This document shows, one piece after another, positions 1-6,170 of a DNA stretch of 8,292 nt. The notes beneath the pieces are model-generated. The model saw only the letters and a program-made list of their open reading frames with translations. It was not told where the DNA came from and ran no database searches. How positions within the stretch are numbered: the stretch's first letter is position 1; every line of letters starts with the position of its first letter. This stretch comes from an uncultured Prevotellaceae bacterium (GTDB taxonomy: Bacteria > Bacteroidota > Bacteroidia > Bacteroidales > Bacteroidaceae). The translations under genes were made by a program, and so were the position numbers. The DNA is taken from assembly GCA_902803455.1 (NCBI GenBank), contig CADCQC010000025.1, forward strand, positions 1 to 8,292. The letters are read 5' to 3'.

Positions 1-214
1 ATTCCATGACGGAGGTGGATACGGAGATGCCGCGCTGCTTCTCGATGTCCATCCAGTCGGAGGTGGCTGTCTTGCGTATTTTATTGCTCTTCACGGCCCC
101 TGCCACCTGTATCTGGCCGCCGAAGAGGAGAAATTTCTCTGTCAGGGTGGTCTTGCCCGCATCAGGGTGCGAGATGATGGCGAAGGTGCGTCTTCTTTCT
201 ATTTCTTGGTTCAT
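1..214 (-). CDS. prfC: Peptide chain release factor 3, N-terminal part (cut by window edge)
   Basis: RF3 is the cytoplasmic translational GTPase that recycles RF1/RF2 from the ribosome after peptide release. Only the first 71 codons are here; the rest of the G domain and domains 2-3 lie beyond position 1. The peptide starts MNQEIERRRTFAIISHPD. It shows the G1 P-loop SHPDAGKTT at residues 15-23 and the switch-I/G2 stretch EKQRGISVSTSVM at 58-70. The SHPDAGKTT and EKQRGIS combination is characteristic of RF3 and separates it from EF-G, EF-Tu and LepA. The ATG (complement of 212-214) gives the usual RF3 N-terminus ahead of the RRTFAIISHPDAGKTT block. The gene lies 45 nt downstream of the rfbD stop on the same strand and is probably last in the LysE-DUF4924-rfbD-prfC unit. 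No separate promoter is obvious. Identification is secure. Confidence 0.96.
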   Translation of the reverse strand, partial: MNQEIERRRTFAIISHPDAGKTTLTEKFLLFGGQIQVAGAVKSNKIRKTATSDWMDIEKQRGISVSTSVME

Positions 215-259
215 TGTGCTTTGATGAAGTGTTTGGTTTCTGAGTGGATCATCAGCGTG

Positions 260-1117
260 TCATTCCTGAGACAGTTTCTCTATACATTCCTTCAGGCTCT
301 CCTCCCAGTATGGGATCTCGATGCCGTAGGTCTGTTTGATTTTCGTCTTGTCGAGCACGCTGAATGGAGGGCGTTGTGCCGGAGTAGGGTATTCCGTGGT
401 GTGGAGCGGCCGCACCTTGCAGGTGGTGATGCCGGCCAGGCGGTGGATGGCTTTGGCGAAGTCATACCATGAGATGACACCCTCATTGGAGAAATGGTAG
501 ACGCCGGGCTGGATGCCTTTCCCGACGATGGTCATGATGGCGCATGCCAGGTCGCGGGCGTAGGTAGGTGTGCCCACTTGGTCGGCCACCACGCCAATCT
601 CGCTTTTTTCCCGTCCGAGGCGGATCATGGTCTTCACGAAATTCTTTCCGAAACTGCTGTAGAGCCATGCCGTGCGGATGATCATCGTGCGCTGGCAGAA
701 CTTGCTCACACCCAGTTCGCCTGCCAGTTTCGTACTGCCATACACGCCGTTGGGCGACGGTGTGTCGTCTTCCACGTAGGGCATGTAGTGATGACCGTTG
801 AAGACATAGTCGGTGGAGATATGGATCATCCATCCGCCCCGTTGTTCGATGGCATGGGCCAGATAGGCGGGTGCCACCGTATTGAGAGTCGTGCACAGTT
901 CTTTCTTGCTTTCCGCGAGATCGACTGCCGTGAAGGCAGCACAGTTGATGATACCGTCAATGGCATTTGATGTCACGAAATTCTCCACGGCTTGCTGGTC
1001 GCTGATATCGAGTTCAGCAATGTCGGTATTGAAAAAATGATGCTCGGAGCATTGTGGCTCAAGCAGTCGCAACTCGCTGCCTAACTGGCCGTTGCATCCT
1101 GTAATTAAAATGTTCAT
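260..1117 (-). CDS. rfbD: dTDP-4-dehydrorhamnose reductase (RmlD family)
   Basis: The 285-residue protein is a cytoplasmic short-chain dehydrogenase/reductase. It should perform the last step of dTDP-L-rhamnose synthesis, NAD(P)H reduction of dTDP-4-dehydrorhamnose, feeding surface polysaccharide assembly. Visible features are the Rossmann loop TGCNGQLG (6-13), the strand motif NCAAFTAVD (58-66), STDYVFNG (101-108) carrying the catalytic Thr/Asp, and the Tyr126-x3-Lys130 pair in GVYGSTKLAGE. The substrate-end blocks RTAWLYSSFGKNFV (148-161) and RPPFSVLD (249-256) are typical of RmlD. Length matches the family. The ATG at 1115-1117 (complement) is chosen because it puts the nucleotide-binding strand at the N-terminus; the open frame extends 32 codons further but runs into the neighbouring gene. 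The start lies 7 nt after the DUF4924 stop, so coupled translation is likely. No rmlA, rmlB or rmlC is present in the window. Confidence 0.94.
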   Translation of the reverse strand: MNILITGCNGQLGSELRLLEPQCSEHHFFNTDIAELDISDQQAVENFVTSNAIDGIINCAAFTAVDLAESKKELCTTLNTVAPAYLAHAIEQRGGWMIHISTDYVFNGHHYMPYVEDDTPSPNGVYGSTKLAGELGVSKFCQRTMIIRTAWLYSSFGKNFVKTMIRLGREKSEIGVVADQVGTPTYARDLACAIMTIVGKGIQPGVYHFSNEGVISWYDFAKAIHRLAGITTCKVRPLHTTEYPTPAQRPPFSVLDKTKIKQTYGIEIPYWEESLKECIEKLSQE

Positions 1118-1124
1118 GATGTTG

Positions 1125-1670
1125 TTATTCGTCGAAATCCAGCCCTTCGGCTTTGTCTTTTTGATAATAGTCTGAAAGCATCCCCATGAGCGTGCTGATC
1201 TCATTGATGGCATGGGTGGTATCGGGGGAGACCGTTTTTTTCTGAAGCCGCAGCATCATCACTCCATAGAGCGCATTGAGGCAGGTCTCTATCTCATTGG
1301 CCGCCTCACCGCCACGGCGGCGCAGTTCCACGATGAAAGGCAGCACCTTGTAGTATTCTGCCCTGTAGAAAGGGAATTTTGAACTGTCTATCAGTCGCAG
1401 GTGCAGATCATTGAGGTCTTGCACCACAATTTTATTGATCTGCAGGTGTCCTTTCTCCCTGCATCCTTCCTGAGTGAGCATCCTGATGAGGTCGGCATAC
1501 CAGTCGGTCAGGTCTTCCATCTCCTCTTGAGGATAGTCAAACCGGGAGAGGTATTCACGGCGAAGGCGTGAGAGGTTGCAGTCGTAGGCGCGCAGGATGT
1601 CTTCTACCTGCCACATGTACAGCACGTATTCAGCAATATTTTGCTTTCTGAGTTGTTGGGATATATACAT
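1125..1670 (-). CDS. DUF4924 family protein, function unknown
   Basis: A 181-residue, probably cytoplasmic and mostly helical protein. I recognise it as the Bacteroidales-specific DUF4924 family from its N-terminal block QNIAEYVLYMWQVEDILRA (10-28) and the central HLQINKIVVQDLNDLHLRL (75-93). It has no signal peptide, transmembrane stretch or catalytic motif that I can identify. It is rich in Arg, Glu and Leu, and several segments such as EYYKVLPFIVELRRRGG (105-121) would form amphipathic helices. The ATG at 1668-1670 (complement) starts the conserved N-terminus MYISQQLRKQ directly. It sits between the LysE-type transporter (77 nt upstream) and rfbD (7 nt downstream) on the same strand, consistent with one operon. 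The context does not reveal a function, and I assign none. The family call rests on memory of the motif, not on a search. Confidence 0.8.
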   Translation of the reverse strand: MYISQQLRKQNIAEYVLYMWQVEDILRAYDCNLSRLRREYLSRFDYPQEEMEDLTDWYADLIRMLTQEGCREKGHLQINKIVVQDLNDLHLRLIDSSKFPFYRAEYYKVLPFIVELRRRGGEAANEIETCLNALYGVMMLRLQKKTVSPDTTHAINEISTLMGMLSDYYQKDKAEGLDFDE

Positions 1671-1747
1671 AATTATTTAAACGTCGGTGGGATGTGATGG
1701 CCATAAGCCGCGATGAGGGGGGTGAGTGAAGTGTCGGTCAGACGCAC

Positions 1748-2416
1748 TCAGTAGTGGATGGTAAAGAGGTTGAACACGGTACCCATCAGCACGATGATAG
1801 ACACTAGAATGACGATGCTGCCGATGATCTTGTTGATGAGTACGATGCCGTAGTCCTCAAATTTCATCCTGATCTGGTCGATGAGCCATGTGAGGCCAAA
1901 CCACCATAAGACAGCTCCTCCGATGATGCTCAGATAGCCGGTCAACATCAGAAAGGGATGATCTGGGATAATGAAGGCCATCTGTGCGAAACAGGCCATG
2001 AAGAGCAGGATGATGAGTGGGTTGGAGAGTGTGACGAAAAATGCCGTCACAGCATTGTGCACGTAGGATCCTTTGACAGTACCGCTTTTATGCATGTTCT
2101 TCGTAGGGTTGGAACGGAAACTGATGATGCCGAAAATCAGCAGCATGATGCTACCCGTCACTTGAAGGATGAATCGGTTTTGGGCATTGTTCACCAGGTC
2201 CATGACAAAACTCATACCCACACCGGTGATCACGGCATAGATAAGATCGCTTGCGGTGGCACCCAGTCCTGTGACGAACCCAAACCATCGGCCTTTGTTG
2301 AGCGTGCGTTGCACGCATAAAATGCCCACAGGCCCCATGGGTGCAGAAGCCAAAATACCAATCATCAGTCCTTTGAAGATGGTGTCGAGTATGTTTATGT
2401 CAAAGTAAAAAGGCAT
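1748..2416 (-). CDS. LysE/RhtB-type family transporter (probable small-solute exporter)
   Basis: A 222-residue inner-membrane protein with about six hydrophobic segments, near residues 13-34, 46-72, 86-100, 122-147, 155-178 and 198-216. The LysE superfamily signature is visible as SAPMGPVGILCVQRTLNKGR (24-43), followed by GLGATASDLIYA (50-61) and FFVTLSNPLIILLF (126-139). Relatives export amino acids or other small solutes; the substrate cannot be read from sequence. Two starts are plausible: the ATG at 2414-2416 (complement) used here, and one 13 codons upstream at 2455. I prefer the shorter form. Relatives begin just ahead of the first helix, and the longer form would start upstream of a possible promoter whose -7 box lies at 2425-2432. 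It is the first gene of the minus-strand group and diverges from the ROK kinase gene. Confidence 0.87.
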   Translation of the reverse strand: MPFYFDINILDTIFKGLMIGILASAPMGPVGILCVQRTLNKGRWFGFVTGLGATASDLIYAVITGVGMSFVMDLVNNAQNRFILQVTGSIMLLIFGIISFRSNPTKNMHKSGTVKGSYVHNAVTAFFVTLSNPLIILLFMACFAQMAFIIPDHPFLMLTGYLSIIGGAVLWWFGLTWLIDQIRMKFEDYGIVLINKIIGSIVILVSIIVLMGTVFNLFTIHY

Positions 2417-2424
2417 TCTGATTG

Positions 2425-2456
2425 CAAAGTTGACAATTTTTTGCGAAAGGAGCAAA
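2425..2456 (-). promoter_or_regulatory. Possible promoter of the LysE-DUF4924-rfbD-prfC unit
   Basis: Read on the minus strand, TTTG (complement of 2453-2456) is followed after 20 nt by CAACTTTG (complement of 2425-2432). This fits the Bacteroidota -33/-7 pattern TTTG-N19/20-TAnnTTTG with one mismatch. Transcription would start around 2418, only a couple of bases before the ATG at 2416, so the messenger would be nearly leaderless. That close fit makes this a weak call. Confidence 0.35.
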
Positions 2457-2469
2457 TTTTGTTTGCAAA
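2452..2469. repeat. Short overlapping inverted repeats in the divergent promoter region
   Basis: GCAAA-N5-TTTGC spans 2452-2466 and overlaps the perfect 8-bp palindrome TTTGCAAA at 2462-2469. They lie between the two divergent starts and immediately upstream of, or across, the -33 elements of both candidate promoters. This is where an operator could sit. The sequence is AT-rich and the repeats are short, so chance is a real alternative. Confidence 0.3.
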
Positions 2470-2471
2470 AC

Positions 2472-2502
2472 TTTGTCGGGTATCCTTTTTTTCATATCTT
2501 TG
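2472..2502 (+). promoter_or_regulatory. Bacteroidota-type promoter for the ROK kinase gene
   Basis: TTTG at 2472-2475 is followed after 19 nt by TATCTTTG at 2495-2502, an exact match to the Bacteroidales vegetative promoter pattern TTTG / TAnnTTTG. The expected transcription start is near 2508-2510, giving a leader of about 25 nt rich in A and T before the ATG at 2536. No G-rich Shine-Dalgarno is present, as is usual in this phylum. Confidence 0.7.
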
Positions 2503-2535
2503 CATCAATCGTCTTAATTCAAATTTTTTTAATAT

Positions 2536-3513
2536 ATGAATGCACAATCAACATTGAAACCTTATGTGATAGGTTTGGACTTGGGAGGAACCAATTCCGT
2601 TTTTGGTATCGTCGACAGCCGTGGTGAGATCAAGGCCACTACAGCCATCAAGACTCAGGGATATGACACGGTGGAAGCCTATGTGGATGCTTCTGTGGCC
2701 GCCTTGCAGATCATCATCGAGCAGGTGGGTGGCATCGAGACCATCAAGGCGATGGGCATCGGCGCTCCCAACGGGAATTTTTACAAAGGGACGATAGAGT
2801 TTGCTCCCAATCTGGAATGGGGTCACAATGGCATTGTGCCGCTGGCTGATCTCTTCTCCAAGAGGTTGGGTGTGCCTGTGGCACTGACCAACGACGCCAA
2901 TGCGGCAGCCATCGGAGAGATGATCTATGGTGTGGCTCGTGGAATGAAGAATTTCATCGTCATCACCCTGGGCACCGGTGTGGGATCGGGTATCGTCATC
3001 AACGGACAGCTGGTCTACGGATGTGATGGCTTTGCCGGTGAGCTGGGTCATGTGATCATGAGACGCGAGAATGGCAGACCTTGCGGATGTGGCCGCAAAG
3101 GATGTCTTGAGGCATATTGCTCTGCTACCGGTGTGGCGCGCTCTGCCCGTGAGTTGCTCGACAGCACCGACCGTCCGTCACTCTTAAGAGAGATCAAGTC
3201 GGAAGACCTCACCTCTCTTGATGTGGCTATCGCTGCAGGAAAAGGTGATGAGTTGGCCAACGAGGTGTTTAAATTTACTGGTGAGATGCTGGGTGCGGCT
3301 TGTGCCGACTTCGCTGCATTCTCCTCTCCCGAGGCCTTCATCTTCTTTGGCGGTCTGGTAAAGGCCGGCGACCTGATCATGGAGCCTATCCGCAAGAGTT
3401 ATGAGCGGAATGTCCTTCCTATCTTCAGAAACAAAGCTAAATTCCTTGTCAGTGGACTTGACGGCGCTTCTGCAGCCGTTCTCGGGGCATCTGCCATCGG
3501 GTGGGAGATCTGA
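2536..3513 (+). CDS. ROK family sugar kinase, probable glucokinase
   Basis: A 325-residue cytoplasmic kinase that should phosphorylate glucose or a related hexose with ATP, feeding glycolysis. The phosphate-1 loop VIGLDLGGTN is at residues 11-20. The catalytic-Asp block ALTNDANAAAIGE spans 116-128 (Asp120 presumed base), and the phosphate-2 loop ITLGTGVGSGIVINGQLV spans 143-160. The ROK signature follows: GELGH (168-172) and the zinc motif CGCGRKGCLE with Cys183, Cys185 and Cys190, His172 being the fourth ligand. There is no N-terminal helix-turn-helix, so it is the kinase rather than the NagC/Mlc repressor type. The E-x-G-H motif fits glucokinases, but N-acetylhexosamine or other hexose specificity cannot be excluded. 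The start follows a strong promoter match at a normal distance. The gene ends in tandem stops TGA-TAA and is followed by a terminator, so it appears monocistronic. Confidence 0.92.
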   Translation: MNAQSTLKPYVIGLDLGGTNSVFGIVDSRGEIKATTAIKTQGYDTVEAYVDASVAALQIIIEQVGGIETIKAMGIGAPNGNFYKGTIEFAPNLEWGHNGIVPLADLFSKRLGVPVALTNDANAAAIGEMIYGVARGMKNFIVITLGTGVGSGIVINGQLVYGCDGFAGELGHVIMRRENGRPCGCGRKGCLEAYCSATGVARSARELLDSTDRPSLLREIKSEDLTSLDVAIAAGKGDELANEVFKFTGEMLGAACADFAAFSSPEAFIFFGGLVKAGDLIMEPIRKSYERNVLPIFRNKAKFLVSGLDGASAAVLGASAIGWEI

Positions 3514-3533
3514 TAAGAACTATTTTCATATTG

Positions 3534-3562
3534 GCCAGAGGCACTTCTGTCTCTGGCTTTTT
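3534..3562 (+). terminator. Rho-independent terminator after the ROK kinase gene
   Basis: Ten bases at 3534-3543 (GCCAGAGGCA) pair with 3548-3557 (TGTCTCTGGC) through one G-T wobble, closing a 4-nt loop (CTTC). Five T residues follow at 3558-3562. It starts 20 nt after the TGA and should stop transcription before the tsaC-CLC-fmt unit. Confidence 0.9.
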
Positions 3563-3681
3563 CGTCCCTTTTCCGTCTCATTTTCCCCCTTTTCTGATTT
3601 TCGATGCCAGATGATCGCCCCTTGTCTCTTAAGGGAAATGAATCTTACTTGCACGTCGGATGTCACAAATCAAATGAAAAA

Positions 3682-3713
3682 TTTCTCTGAGTGCGATTTA
3701 TTGCGTATTTTTG
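3682..3713 (+). promoter_or_regulatory. Promoter-like element for the tsaC-CLC-fmt unit
   Basis: TATTTTTG at 3706-3713 matches the TAnnTTTG -7 box exactly. A near-match to the -33 box, TTTC at 3682-3685, lies 20 nt upstream. Transcription would begin around 3720, about 20 nt before the ATG at 3739. The rest of the 3563-3705 gap contains no open frame or RNA gene that I can support, only pyrimidine-rich sequence and a weak CCCTT/AAGGG stem near 3619-3635. Confidence 0.6.
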
Positions 3714-3738
3714 CAAATTATTAATTGACATAATTGGC

Positions 3739-4311
3739 ATGAACAATTACGATAAAGATATCAAGGCTGCAGTCGAGGTGATGCGCCGGGGTGGGGTCAT
3801 TCTCTATCCCACAGATACCGTGTGGGGTATCGGTTGCGATGCCACCAATCCAGAGGCTGTGGCAAAAGTGTTTGAGATCAAGCAAAGAGAGGACTCCAAG
3901 GCGCTCATTTGCCTGGTAGACAGCGAGGCAAGATTGCAGCGTTATGTATGGAACGTGCCAGAGGTGGCATGGAATCTCATCGAACTGGCCACCAAGCCGG
4001 TGACGGTGATTCTCGATGGTGCCGCCAACCTTGCGCCCAACGTGGTGGCAGAGGATGGTTCGGTGGCCGTGAGGGTGACGAGAGAGCCGTTCTCCAAAGA
4101 ACTGTGTTATCGTTTCCAGAAGCCCATCGTGTCGACAAGTGCCAACATCAGTGGTCAGCCGCCGGCATCCAACTATTGTGACATCTCACCTGAGTTGTTG
4201 AATGCGGTGGACTATGTGTGCAAGTCGCGCAGGCAGGAGAAGAAACCCCACACCCCCTCAAGTATCGTCAGGCTCAAGCCCAATGGCGAAGTGACGATCA
4301 TCAGAAAATGA
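3739..4311 (+). CDS. tsaC: L-threonylcarbamoyladenylate synthase (YrdC/Sua5 domain)
   Basis: A 190-residue cytoplasmic enzyme that makes threonylcarbamoyl-AMP from threonine, bicarbonate and ATP. This is the first step of the t6A37 modification of tRNAs reading ANN codons. Family motifs are GGVILYPTDTVWGIGCDA (18-34), the KxR element in FEIKQREDSKALICLV (45-60; Lys48, Arg50), GSVAVRVT (107-114), STSANISGQPP (132-142) and TPSSIVRL (172-179). The length corresponds to the single YrdC-domain TsaC form; the C-terminal Sua5 domain of longer homologues (about 340 residues) is absent. An in-frame GTG start at 3691 is possible on paper, but it lies upstream of the -7 box at 3706-3713. The ATG at 3739 also gives the normal N-terminus. 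It begins a three-gene unit, with 36 nt to the CLC gene. A YciO-like paralogue cannot be fully excluded. Confidence 0.93.
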   Translation: MNNYDKDIKAAVEVMRRGGVILYPTDTVWGIGCDATNPEAVAKVFEIKQREDSKALICLVDSEARLQRYVWNVPEVAWNLIELATKPVTVILDGAANLAPNVVAEDGSVAVRVTREPFSKELCYRFQKPIVSTSANISGQPPASNYCDISPELLNAVDYVCKSRRQEKKPHTPSSIVRLKPNGEVTIIRK

Positions 4312-4347
4312 CAGGAATGAAGGTGCGTAATCAGATCAACGGATGAC

Positions 4348-6156
4348 ATGACATACGACATCAAGAGCGACAGCCATCTTTCTTTCTTCGACAAGATCAA
4401 TACTTGGCGGAAGCAATATGTGACCGACAGGCAATTCACACTCATACTCAGTTTTCTGGTGGGCATGCTGGCTGCTTTTGCCGCTTTTGTCCTGCATGGA
4501 CTGATCCGGCAGATAGAGTATTTGCTCACTGCGGGGTTTGATTTCCAGTCGTTCAACTGGCTTTATCTCGTCTTTCCAGTCGTAGGCATCTTCCTTACCT
4601 CCCTCTTTGTGAGGTATGTCGTCAAGGACAATATCAGCCATGGCATCACGCGTATCCTGTATGCCATCAGCAGAAAGCAGAGCCGGCTGAGGGGACACAA
4701 CTGCTGGAGTTCGGTCATCGCATCGGCCATCACGATCGGATTCGGAGGAAGTGTGGGAGCCGAGGCGCCGATAGTGCTCACCGGGTCGGCCATCGGAAGC
4801 AATCTCGGCCAGGTTTTCAAGTTGGATGGCAAGACGATGATGGTGCTCGTGGGGTGTGGCGCGTCAGCGGCCATCGCCGGCATTTTCAAGGCCCCCATCG
4901 CCGGACTGGTGTTCACCCTCGAGGTGCTCATGGTCGACCTCACCATGGCCTCGCTGCTGCCGATTCTCATCGCCTGCGTGACAGCCACCTGTTTCACCTA
5001 TATCCTTGTGGGCAGCGACTCACTTTTCCATTTCACCCTCGATTCGGCATGGCAGGTGGAGCGGATCCCCGCCACCATCCTGCTGGGCATCTTCTGCGGA
5101 CTGGTGAGCCTTTATTTCATCCGTTTGATGACCGCCTGTGAGGGAGTCTTCGCCAAACTCGGGCAGCATCCTTACTGGAAACTGCTGTTGGGTGGCGGTG
5201 TGCTGAGCAGCCTTATCTTCCTGTTCCCCGCACTTTATGGTGAAGGCTATTCCAGCATCAATATCCTCATCAACGGGAAAACGGAAGCCGACTGGCAGAC
5301 CATCCTCAACAACTCGCTCTTCTATGGAAACGGCCAGTTGCTGATGCTTTATATCGGTCTGGTCCTCGCCTTCAAGGTGGTGGCAACCTCGGCCACCAAT
5401 GGTGGCGGCGGGTGTGGCGGTACGTTTGCTCCCTCGCTCTTCATCGGTGCTTTCTCCGGATTTTTCTTCTCCCGTCTGTGGAACATCAACCACATCAGTA
5501 TCTACTTGCCTGAGAAGAACTTCTCTCTCTTGGGGATGGCAGGTGTCATGGCGGGTGTGATGCACGCACCGCTCACAGGCATCTTCCTCATCGCCGAGAT
5601 TACGGGAGGTTATCAGATGTTTATCCCGCTGATGATCGTGAGCATCTGCGCCTATCTGACTATTTATATCTTCGAACCCCACAGTATTTATGGCATGCGG
5701 CTGGCGCGTGAGGGAAAACTCATCACCCACCACACCGACAAGGCCGTGCTCACCTTGATGAGCCTCGACAGCATCATCGACAGGCATTTCACGTCTGTCA
5801 GCATCGACATGCCCTTGGGAAAACTGGTCAACGTGATCAGTATGAGTACGTCAAGCGTGCTGCCAGTGCTTGATGATGCCGGCACGCTGATCGGAGAGGT
5901 GAAGTTGGACAACATCCGGAATGTGATGTTCCGTACTGAACTCTACGGGCATTTCACGGTGGCGCAACTCATGACACCGCCTCCCAGCGTATTGGGTGCC
6001 AATGACCCTATGGAGGATGTCATGCATGTTTTCGACAAGACCGATGCCGCCCTGCTGCCCGTCACCGACACCGACTCCCGGCTGGTGGGATATATCAACC
6101 GCACACGAATGTATGCCGCATACCGCCAGATGGTGGCTGACATGTCGGCAGAATAA
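4348..6156 (+). CDS. CLC-family chloride channel/antiporter with C-terminal CBS pair
   Basis: A 602-residue inner-membrane protein. Residues of about 30-455 form the multi-helix CLC core and about 471-598 hold two CBS domains, likely a nucleotide-sensing regulatory module. Diagnostic blocks are GFGGSVGAEAPI (131-142; Glu139 aligns with the gating Glu148 of E. coli CLC-ec1), FKAPIAGLVFTLEV (180-193), GGTFAPSLFIG (357-367), MHAPLTGIFLIAEITGGYQ (405-423) and the pore Tyr448 (Tyr445 equivalent). Several key positions differ. The GSGIP chloride loop reads SHGIT (97-101), so the central Ser is His98. The internal proton glutamate, Glu203 in CLC-ec1, is Val193. Whether this is a channel, a Cl-/H+ exchanger or selective for another anion cannot be told. 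The ATG at 4348 lies 36 nt after tsaC, and fmt begins 14 nt after the stop, so co-transcription is likely. Confidence 0.94.
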   Translation: MTYDIKSDSHLSFFDKINTWRKQYVTDRQFTLILSFLVGMLAAFAAFVLHGLIRQIEYLLTAGFDFQSFNWLYLVFPVVGIFLTSLFVRYVVKDNISHGITRILYAISRKQSRLRGHNCWSSVIASAITIGFGGSVGAEAPIVLTGSAIGSNLGQVFKLDGKTMMVLVGCGASAAIAGIFKAPIAGLVFTLEVLMVDLTMASLLPILIACVTATCFTYILVGSDSLFHFTLDSAWQVERIPATILLGIFCGLVSLYFIRLMTACEGVFAKLGQHPYWKLLLGGGVLSSLIFLFPALYGEGYSSINILINGKTEADWQTILNNSLFYGNGQLLMLYIGLVLAFKVVATSATNGGGGCGGTFAPSLFIGAFSGFFFSRLWNINHISIYLPEKNFSLLGMAGVMAGVMHAPLTGIFLIAEITGGYQMFIPLMIVSICAYLTIYIFEPHSIYGMRLAREGKLITHHTDKAVLTLMSLDSIIDRHFTSVSIDMPLGKLVNVISMSTSSVLPVLDDAGTLIGEVKLDNIRNVMFRTELYGHFTVAQLMTPPPSVLGANDPMEDVMHVFDKTDAALLPVTDTDSRLVGYINRTRMYAAYRQMVADMSAE

Positions 6157-6170
6157 TCATCCTGACTATC

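Noticed and set aside
494..970. Plus-strand open frame (158 codons) opposite rfbD
   Set aside because: It is entirely antisense to a gene with intact RmlD motifs throughout, and its peptide resembles no family I know.
1118..1213. N-terminal extension of rfbD by 32 codons
   Set aside because: It would overlap DUF4924 coding sequence and put unrelated residues in front of the Rossmann strand MNILITG, which should be at the N-terminus.
3619..3635. CCCTT-N7-AAGGG stem as a second terminator or regulatory hairpin
   Set aside because: The stem is only 5 bp with no T tract on either strand, and the strong terminator at 3534-3562 already serves the upstream gene.
3691..3738. GTG-initiated extension of tsaC by 16 codons
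   Set aside because: It would start upstream of the exact TAnnTTTG box at 3706-3713 and lacks family similarity.
5020..5787. Long antisense open frame (255 codons) inside the CLC gene
   Set aside because: It is composed of low-complexity His, Asp, Glu and Gln-rich sequence with no recognisable domain, and lies opposite a gene with clear CLC motifs. It is a codon-bias shadow.
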